Positions 1 to 4,467 of a DNA stretch of 6,598 nucleotides are shown in pieces. Every line of letters begins with the position of its first letter. The stretch's first letter is position 1. Origin of the DNA: Promethearchaeota archaeon (GTDB lineage Archaea; Asgardarchaeota; Lokiarchaeia; Sigynarchaeales; SOKP01); the NCBI GenBank assembly GCA_019058515.1, contig JAHPYY010000211.1:1-6598 (forward strand). The letters run 5' to 3'. The position numbers and the translations under genes were made by a program. The notes beneath the pieces are model-generated. The model was not told the origin of the DNA. It ran no database searches and saw nothing but the letters and a program-made list of their open reading frames with translations.

Positions 1-540
1 GTTTATATAGTGCTTAATCTCACGGTGCTATGGTTAAGTGGGATGGGAGAGGAAATCGGATGGACAACCTATTTACTTCCTCATCTTGACTCTCACACTG
101 GAAAACCCGGAGCAATGATTATTTCTGGCATAATTCGAGGGCTTTGGCACCTCCCTGTGTTAATAAGTCCAAATGTTCTTCTCCTATTGTCGGGACAGAT
201 TTCTCTCAACCTTTTCTTTGTGAATCTTCTTATAAATGGAATGATAATGATTATTACTAATCTATTATTTGGACTGTTTTTTGGTTGGCTCTGGTATCAA
301 ACCGAAAGCATACCCCTTTTGGGATGGTGGCACCAAATGTTTGATGCTACCCGAGATATCTCGTTTTTACTTGTCGTAGGGTACTTTGGGATACTTAGTA
401 ATCCTCTGATTAATTTATTCCCGTTTTACATTGCCGCAATTCTCCTGTTTATAATGATGGTGCGAAAAAAACATGCGAAAACAAATACCCACGAATATTC
501 AGAGGGTGGTGAAGACAAAATTAATAACTCTTCCAAATAA
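1..540 (+). CDS. CPBP-family intramembrane metalloprotease-like protein (5' truncated by window edge)
   Basis: This is a hydrophobic membrane protein with the layout of the CPBP (CAAX protease and bacteriocin-processing, Abi; PF02517) family. The reading frame is open to base 1, so the true start lies upstream; the GTG at position 10 is probably internal. Counting from base 1, motif 1 is EEIGW at residues 17-21, motif 2 is the GLWHLP segment with His50, and motif 3 is HQMFD at residues 111-115. Hydrophobic stretches lie around these motifs, and a charged, hydrophilic tail ends the protein. Known members are glutamate/histidine-dependent membrane proteases or non-proteolytic membrane scaffolds. 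Two positions are off consensus: Thr replaces the usual Arg of EExxxR, and Arg46 occupies the usual aromatic position of FxxxH. Perhaps 50-120 N-terminal residues are missing. It converges on the neighbouring leftward operon. Family assignment is fairly safe; proteolytic activity is uncertain. Confidence 0.8.
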   Translation, partial: VYIVLNLTVLWLSGMGEEIGWTTYLLPHLDSHTGKPGAMIISGIIRGLWHLPVLISPNVLLLLSGQISLNLFFVNLLINGMIMIITNLLFGLFFGWLWYQTESIPLLGWWHQMFDATRDISFLLVVGYFGILSNPLINLFPFYIAAILLFIMMVRKKHAKTNTHEYSEGGEDKINNSSK

Positions 541-571
541 GATAATAAAAGATCACGATTTAGAATAAACA

Positions 572-892
572 TTATTCAATTCTTTCGATTATGAAATAAA
601 CTGGCCTAAACCAATCAGTACACCCTGCAATAGTAGAATTGGGATTTTCCATCCATGGCATAGTTCCTCCAGAAGCAATTGTCGCGATATCTTTGCGAAT
701 ATCTCCCCAAGCCCAATCGCAAAAACCTTCGGGAACGCTTGCGGAATTACGATCGATGATAAATTCTTGTCCGTCTTCAAAGCGTTCGCATAAACTCATT
801 TCTTTGTATTTCTCTACTACATAATCTTCAATCAAATCTTCATTAAGAGTCCTCTTAATTACAGTTATTTTGCATTTTGAAAATTCTGCCAA
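572..892 (-). CDS. TIGR04076 family protein, function unknown
   Basis: This 106-residue soluble protein matches my memory of the TIGR04076 family, small proteins of unknown function found in archaea and anaerobic bacteria. Diagnostic segments are KCKITVIKRT near the N-terminus, GQEFIID (41-47), PEGFCDWAWGDI (54-65), GGTMPWM (75-81) and CTDWFRPVYF (91-100). Cys35, Cys58 and Cys91 lie in or beside these segments and could bind a metal or act in redox chemistry, but that is speculation. The start is TTG at 892-890. It is chosen because AGGTG (complement of 901-905) sits 8 nt upstream and because the family motif begins immediately after it. The gene is last in the leftward operon and overlaps the end of the membrane-protein gene by 38 nt in another frame, which suggests translational coupling. 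Its stop lies 31 nt from the convergent CPBP gene's stop. Confidence 0.85.
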   Translation of the reverse strand: MAEFSKCKITVIKRTLNEDLIEDYVVEKYKEMSLCERFEDGQEFIIDRNSASVPEGFCDWAWGDIRKDIATIASGGTMPWMENPNSTIAGCTDWFRPVYFIIERIE

Positions 893-1169
893 TATTATAC
901 CACCTATTTTTTTCTTGTTCTTTTTTATTTTTTTTAATTTCTAAATAGCAATTTAGCATTCCGTAGCCATTTAAAAACACGTAAATGAGATTAATGGTTC
1001 CAAGGCTCAACACTCCTATCGAAAAAGTAAAAATGGCGATAAGAAGATTTATTATCGTTGATAAGATCAACCCAATTAATCTGTAAGATGGCATACTTGC
1101 TTTCTTACTTATAAAGAAATAGAAAGCAATAAACGATAATATAGTAAACACCCATTCAATAGGTTCCAT
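855..1169 (-). CDS. Small three-helix integral membrane protein, hypothetical
   Basis: This is a 104-residue protein I cannot assign to a family. Three hydrophobic segments are visible at about residues 5-21, 31-52 and 55-76, followed by a basic tail (KKNKKEQEKNR). Basic residues sit between segments 1 and 2 and after segment 3, while the loop between 2 and 3 is short and uncharged. The positive-inside rule therefore suggests the N-terminus outside and the C-terminus inside. The third segment ends in an N-x-Y-G-rich stretch (FLNGYGMLNCYLE), vaguely like small PnuC- or SemiSWEET-like proteins, but not enough to name it. The ATG at 1169 is supported by GGTGA 8 nt upstream (complement of 1178-1182). 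The gene begins 20 nt after the methyltransferase stop, and its last 12 codons overlap the TIGR04076 gene. Confidence 0.7.
   Translation of the reverse strand: MEPIEWVFTILSFIAFYFFISKKASMPSYRLIGLILSTIINLLIAIFTFSIGVLSLGTINLIYVFLNGYGMLNCYLEIKKNKKEQEKNRWYNIGRIFKMQNNCN
901..905 (-). promoter_or_regulatory. Ribosome binding site that supports the TTG start at 892
   Basis: Read on the minus strand this is AGGTG, matching part of the archaeal anti-SD complement GGAGGTGATC, with 8 nt between it and the TTG codon. It lies inside the coding sequence of the upstream membrane-protein gene. It is the main reason for accepting a TTG start. Confidence 0.6.
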
Positions 1170-1177
1170 TTATGATC

Positions 1178-1182
1178 TCACC
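1178..1182 (-). promoter_or_regulatory. Ribosome binding site of the small membrane protein gene
   Basis: GGTGA on the minus strand, 8 nt before the ATG at 1169, matches the archaeal SD consensus GGAGGTGATC. It lies in the 20-nt gap after the methyltransferase stop. This supports co-transcription and sets the start of this otherwise unrecognised gene. Confidence 0.6.
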
Positions 1183-1189
1183 ATTAAGC

Positions 1190-1846
1190 TTATTCTTTCT
1201 GCAATATATAGAACGCACACTTTAGTTCTTCGGGAGTCATTCCTCTTACCATCTTAATTTCATCCCTGATCTCCTTAATTTTCTTAACCTGATTTGGAGT
1301 CAAGTCATCTTTTCTCAGTTCTTTAATCCGTTTTTCTAAAGGGTCATAGTATTCGCGTAGCCAAATATCCTCGGGATATATTAATTTGTCAATGAGCTTA
1401 AAACCGTATTTTTTTATTAATGACAAATTTTTTTCCATCCTATTCATCGCTTCACCTAACACAAGTATTCCCCCTTTCTTCAGGAACTTGTGGCAAGAGT
1501 TAATTCCTTTCTTAAATCCAATAATATGTATTGATCCTTCTGCCCAAATTATATCAAAATTCTCGTCAGGAAATTCAGCTTTATGTAAGGACACTTGCTT
1601 AAGGGTAATTCTGTCTGTCAGATTGTTATGAATGATTTTTTTTTGAAATTTATTTAAAACTGATTGATCTACATCAATGCCAATAATGTCTCCATTGCTT
1701 ATTTTCGCTAGCTCCATCGTAGGGACGCCTGAACCGCATCCAATGTCAAGAATTTTTGGATGTTCTATTTTTGGAATCAAATCATAAGCTTTTCGAGTAT
1801 ATTTGACGAAAACTTCTCGGAATTTATCAATATCAAGATCAATCAT
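1190..1846 (-). CDS. Class I SAM-dependent methyltransferase
   Basis: This 218-residue soluble protein has a Rossmann-like SAM-binding core (Methyltransf_11/25 type). Motif I is ILDIGCGSGVP at residues 32-42, which binds the methionine/carboxypropyl part of SAM. The acidic residue for the SAM ribose follows in GIDVD (56-60). Motif IV-like FDIIWAEGSIHIIG covers 97-110, and the strand after KKGG (123-126) reads ILVLGEA. The C-terminal third (about 150-218) is charged and helical, with a PEELKCAFYILQ end, and probably forms the substrate lid. Nothing in the sequence identifies the methyl acceptor; small molecules are common for this class. The ATG at 1846 gives the expected short N-terminal helix before motif I; only a weak GAGAAGAG purine stretch precedes it. 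It is first in the leftward operon and divergent from the regulator gene. Confidence 0.88.
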   Translation of the reverse strand: MIDLDIDKFREVFVKYTRKAYDLIPKIEHPKILDIGCGSGVPTMELAKISNGDIIGIDVDQSVLNKFQKKIIHNNLTDRITLKQVSLHKAEFPDENFDIIWAEGSIHIIGFKKGINSCHKFLKKGGILVLGEAMNRMEKNLSLIKKYGFKLIDKLIYPEDIWLREYYDPLEKRIKELRKDDLTPNQVKKIKEIRDEIKMVRGMTPEELKCAFYILQKE

Positions 1847-1881
1847 TTTCTCTTCTCTATTTTTACAAGATTTCTTTCACG

Positions 1882-1893
1882 AAATTCGAATTT
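1882..1893. repeat. 12-bp palindrome AAATTCGAATTT, left copy of a TTCGAA element
   Basis: AAATTCGAATTT is a perfect palindrome. Its first nine bases recur at 1946-1954 in the same divergent intergenic region, 64 bp away. This copy lies close to the predicted transcription start of the leftward operon, where a bound dimer could repress it. The role as an operator is inferred from position and symmetry only. Confidence 0.35.
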
Positions 1894-1924
1894 AGAAATG
1901 ATTACACTAGATATAATTATAACC

Positions 1925-1935
1925 ATATATTTAAA
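1925..1935 (-). promoter_or_regulatory. Candidate TATA box of the leftward operon
   Basis: Read on the minus strand this is TTTAAATATAT, a good archaeal TATA-like element. Transcription would be expected to start about 25 nt further left, near 1904, leaving a leader of roughly 55-60 nt before the methyltransferase ATG. The surrounding DNA is very A+T-rich, so another AT run (for example 1912-1921) could serve instead. Confidence 0.4.
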
Positions 1936-1945
1936 TGTTTTCATA

Positions 1946-1954
1946 AAATTCGAA
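1946..1954. repeat. Second AAATTCGAA copy beside the regulator's TATA box
   Basis: AAATTCGAA repeats the left half of the palindrome at 1882-1893; the right-hand extension is lost here (it continues CTA rather than TTT). It sits just upstream of the plus-strand TATA box, where the BRE element or an activator site would lie. It may be chance in AT-rich DNA. Confidence 0.3.
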
Positions 1955-1962
1955 CTAAAAAA

Positions 1963-1971
1963 TATATATAA
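1963..1971 (+). promoter_or_regulatory. Candidate TATA box of the regulator gene
   Basis: TATATATAA lies about 29 nt before the ATG at 1996. A start point about 25 nt downstream of its centre would fall near 1992, giving an almost leaderless mRNA. This agrees with the absence of a clear SD site before this gene. Confidence 0.5.
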
Positions 1972-1977
1972 CTTTTA

Positions 1978-1993
1978 CCTAATTATAATTAGG
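1978..1993. promoter_or_regulatory. Perfect 16-bp palindrome at the regulator's start, probable operator
   Basis: CCTAATTATAATTAGG is its own reverse complement over all 16 bases and ends two bases before the regulator's ATG. It occupies the interval between the TATA box and the predicted transcription start, where a bound protein would block RNA polymerase. The adjacent gene encodes a winged-helix protein, so autorepression is the simplest reading. The CC/GG ends make it less likely to be a mere AT-rich coincidence. Confidence 0.5.
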
Positions 1994-1995
1994 AA

Positions 1996-3069
1996 ATGAA
2001 GGAAAAAAAAGGTGAATCTCTCCTTAATGAAAAACTACAAGATTACGAGGCTAAAATAATAGAATATTATGTAGAACGCGCTAACTTTTCCGGTCAATCG
2101 AACACATTAGCAACCATAATCGGATTTCTATCTATTTATGGAAGTTTAACACAAAATCAGTTAAAATTTCTAACTGGTTTTTCCAAGTCTACTATCTCTA
2201 CTGGATTAGCTAATTTAATCAATGTGAACTATGTTAAAAAGGAAAAATTAACAGGTAAAAGGGAGTATGAGTACATTCTCTATTTTGATTCTCAGGATTC
2301 CATTGATGACGCACTTGGAAGCGTGAAATTAGAGATTGACTTTTTTACTCTTAAAATAAAGGAATTAGAAAAAAGATATACCAAGAAAAATAAAGGATAC
2401 GACCTATTATTAGAGAGAATGAGAGAAGCTCTAGAAGTTTTCGAATTATATCAGGAAACTTTGAAATATATAAAAATTCCTGATTTAAAATCTAAGATCG
2501 AAAACAAGTCATCAAACGAGAAATTCCTAACTGTTAAAGATTTGCAATACATTTTAGAAAACCTCGATCCGGAAATTAAGAGAATTGAAAACACAATTGT
2601 AGACTTTTTTAAATTTGAATCTGCCTATTCCACATTGAAAGAATTTGTCTTAATTGTATTTGTCTATTTCATTTTAAGAAAAGTATTAACTCAAAACAAA
2701 ATAAGGGAGCTTACTGGATTATCCGTAGGGAAAATTTCCCAAGTAGTAAATCACCTTATTACAAAAGGTCACATTATTCAAATTAACAAGGAAGAATATA
2801 AAGATTTAATTCCAGACCAATTAGAGCGCCAAAATATCTACGCTATGATATCTATAAAAAATTCATTCTTTCAATCAGGGATAAATTCATTGAGGGAAAT
2901 GATAAAATGGGATAAAAAATTCTCTGCAATCGAGGAAGAATTAGATATTAATAGAGATAAACTTGAAAAACTTTATGGCTACGACTTAATAAAAAGTAAA
3001 GTAAGCGACTTTGTCGAGGTAATGCAAATCTATAAGAAAGCGCTTGATATATTTTCAAAACTTTTATAA
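1996..3069 (+). CDS. Tandem-duplicated GbsR/MarR-like winged-helix transcriptional regulator
   Basis: This 357-residue cytoplasmic protein contains two copies of a GbsR/MarR-like unit. Unit 1 spans about residues 18-160 and unit 2 about 195-357. The DNA-reading helix-turn-helix is LTQNQLKFLTGFSKSTIS (51-68) in unit 1 and LTQNKIRELTGLSVGKIS (231-248) in unit 2. Over the 25 residues 51-75 and 231-255, 12 are identical. Each unit ends in a similar helical segment, KGYDLLLERM... at 133-159 and YGYDLIKSKV... at 327-353, as in GbsR proteins where helices mediate dimerisation. A wing-like basic stretch (KKEKLTGKRE, 81-90) follows the first HTH. The fused units could act as a single-chain pseudo-dimer. 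The gene has a nearly leaderless predicted start, overlaps a probable operator, and precedes the citrate synthase operon in the same direction, making that operon a plausible target. The ligand is unknown. Confidence 0.8.
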   Translation: MKEKKGESLLNEKLQDYEAKIIEYYVERANFSGQSNTLATIIGFLSIYGSLTQNQLKFLTGFSKSTISTGLANLINVNYVKKEKLTGKREYEYILYFDSQDSIDDALGSVKLEIDFFTLKIKELEKRYTKKNKGYDLLLERMREALEVFELYQETLKYIKIPDLKSKIENKSSNEKFLTVKDLQYILENLDPEIKRIENTIVDFFKFESAYSTLKEFVLIVFVYFILRKVLTQNKIRELTGLSVGKISQVVNHLITKGHIIQINKEEYKDLIPDQLERQNIYAMISIKNSFFQSGINSLREMIKWDKKFSAIEEELDINRDKLEKLYGYDLIKSKVSDFVEVMQIYKKALDIFSKLL

Positions 3070-3099
3070 TCAAGCAACATAACTTAATTGAACTTTAGA

Positions 3100-3126
3100 T
3101 TAATGCTTTATAAAAAATAGCATTAA
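3100..3126. promoter_or_regulatory. 8-bp inverted repeat bracketing the TATA box, candidate operator
   Basis: TTAATGCT (3100-3107) and AGCATTAA (3119-3126) are exact reverse complements separated by 11 bases that contain almost the whole TATA box. A dimeric or pseudo-dimeric regulator bound to both arms would exclude TBP. The structure could instead be a transcript hairpin at the end of the regulator gene, but no T-run follows it. Confidence 0.5.
3107..3117 (+). promoter_or_regulatory. TATA box of the citrate synthase-aconitase operon
   Basis: TTTATAAAAAA is a strong archaeal TATA-box match in the 112-nt gap after the regulator gene. The expected start point is near 3137, giving a leader of about 45 nt before the ATG at 3182. 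It implies the operon can be transcribed independently of the regulator. Confidence 0.55.
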
Positions 3127-3181
3127 ATAGTTATCTACTTTCATTAATGGTAATTCTAAATTTAATATTTTGAGACTTAAT

Positions 3182-4444
3182 ATGAGTAGGGAAGTAAAAA
3201 GCTGCGAAACTCCTAATACTTTTGCGTGCGAAGATTACGAGGAGGAAGCGCCCACTCTATGCGAACTCGATATGTCCAAGACCTACAAAGGATTAGTAGG
3301 GATATATGTGGACGAAAGTTTAATCACTTATATAGACGGTAGCAATGGAAAATTGTTCTATAGGGGATATTCGTTAGATGAACTCGTCAAACACTCAAAA
3401 TTCGAGGAAATAGCTTATCTATTAATTTATGGAAACTTACCTTCAAAATCAGACTATGAAAATTTTAAAGACTTATTAATTAAAGAAAGAAACATTCCCG
3501 ATAACATTTTAACCATTTTAAAAAGCTTTCCGAGAAACACTACGAGAATTGAATTGTTGAGAACTGCTATTTCTGCTCTATCCTTGTATGATCCCGACGA
3601 TTACGACTTTTCGAAGGAGGCAAACATTCGAAAGGGTATAAGAATACTTTCAAAAATTCCCACAGTTTTAGCATTTTCTCATAGAATTCAAACTAATCTC
3701 CCGTTAATAGAACCTTCTGAAGAATTATCTCATGCGTGCAATTACTATTATATGATGACTGATAGCGTGCCATCTAACGAATTTAAAAAGTATTTCGACC
3801 AAATACTTATCTGTCACGCAGATCATTCGATAAATTCTTCTACCTTTTCTTGTAGAGTAACGGTATCGACTTTATCAGATATATATAGCGGGATAACTAG
3901 TGCAATCGGAACCTTAAGGGGACCACTGCACGGAGGTGCCAATGAACGCGTTATTGATGCTATGTTAAGAGAAATAAAAACAAAAGAAAATGTAATCCCA
4001 TGGGCCAAATCTAAACTTGAGAAAAAAGAGAAAATTATGGGTTTTGGCCATCGAGTGTATAAAACCTGGGATCCGCGCGCAGTAATATTACAAGGAATTT
4101 CAAGAAAATTATGGAGTGATATAGAAAGCGTTGAAAAAATTCCTAATCTAGATCATATGAAGCATCGCGACAAGGTTGACAATATTTTTGAAATGACTGA
4201 AATGCTAACTGAATTTATGATTAAAGAAAAAGGGATATATCCCAATGTAGATTTATACTCCGCAGGTGCGCTACACGCGCTAGGGATTCCTACAAAAGCT
4301 TTTACTCCATTGTTTGCGGCTTCCCGAAGTGCTGGATGGATTGCTCACGCCATAGAACAGCTTTCTGATAATAAGCTCATACGACCCCGCCTTCGATACA
4401 TTGGCGAATTAAATAAGCAATATATGAATATTGAAGAGAGATAA
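3182..4444 (+). CDS. gltA: Citrate synthase (EC 2.3.3.1-type)
   Basis: It condenses oxaloacetate with acetyl-CoA to citrate and CoA, the entry step of the TCA cycle, in the cytoplasm. Catalytic residues, counted from the ATG at 3182, are His250 in GPLHGGANE, His290 in MGFGHRVYKTWDPRA and Asp357 in YPNVDLYSAG. The HADH motif is at 212-215, and the C-terminal SRSAGWIAHAIEQ with following Arg residues is typical. At 420 residues it is longer than the usual archaeal/Gram-positive-type enzyme (about 370-390). The excess is an acidic N-terminal extension of about 30 residues with Cys8, Cys16 and Cys27, before the canonical start (YKGLVGIYVDES). An in-frame ATG at 3272 would give the standard form, and a TTG at 3170 would add four residues. 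I prefer 3182, but no SD site decides it. A 2-methylcitrate synthase activity cannot be excluded, though the aconitase 23 nt downstream favours citrate. Confidence 0.93.
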   Translation: MSREVKSCETPNTFACEDYEEEAPTLCELDMSKTYKGLVGIYVDESLITYIDGSNGKLFYRGYSLDELVKHSKFEEIAYLLIYGNLPSKSDYENFKDLLIKERNIPDNILTILKSFPRNTTRIELLRTAISALSLYDPDDYDFSKEANIRKGIRILSKIPTVLAFSHRIQTNLPLIEPSEELSHACNYYYMMTDSVPSNEFKKYFDQILICHADHSINSSTFSCRVTVSTLSDIYSGITSAIGTLRGPLHGGANERVIDAMLREIKTKENVIPWAKSKLEKKEKIMGFGHRVYKTWDPRAVILQGISRKLWSDIESVEKIPNLDHMKHRDKVDNIFEMTEMLTEFMIKEKGIYPNVDLYSAGALHALGIPTKAFTPLFAASRSAGWIAHAIEQLSDNKLIRPRLRYIGELNKQYMNIEER

Positions 4445-4455
4445 CTAAATGCAAA

Positions 4456-4460
4456 GAGGT
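4456..4460 (+). promoter_or_regulatory. Ribosome binding site of the aconitase gene
   Basis: GAGGT matches the SD consensus GGAGGTGATC and lies 7 nt before the ATG at 4468, inside the 23-nt gap between the two genes. It supports both the chosen start and translation from a shared mRNA with citrate synthase. Confidence 0.6.
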
Positions 4461-4467
4461 CAATAGA

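Noticed and set aside
639..824. Open frames antisense or out of frame to the TIGR04076 gene (639-824 plus, 589-780 minus)
   Set aside because: They are shadows of a gene with clear family motifs.
1386..1631. Plus-strand open frames opposite the methyltransferase (1386-1631 and 1760-1999)
   Set aside because: The opposite strand carries clear SAM-binding motifs; the second frame merely runs through AT-rich promoter DNA.
1912..1921. TATAATTATA palindrome
   Set aside because: It is composed only of A and T in a very AT-rich region, so the symmetry is not informative.
3823..4008. Minus-strand open frame within citrate synthase
   Set aside because: It is antisense to the conserved catalytic region of citrate synthase and has no supporting signal.
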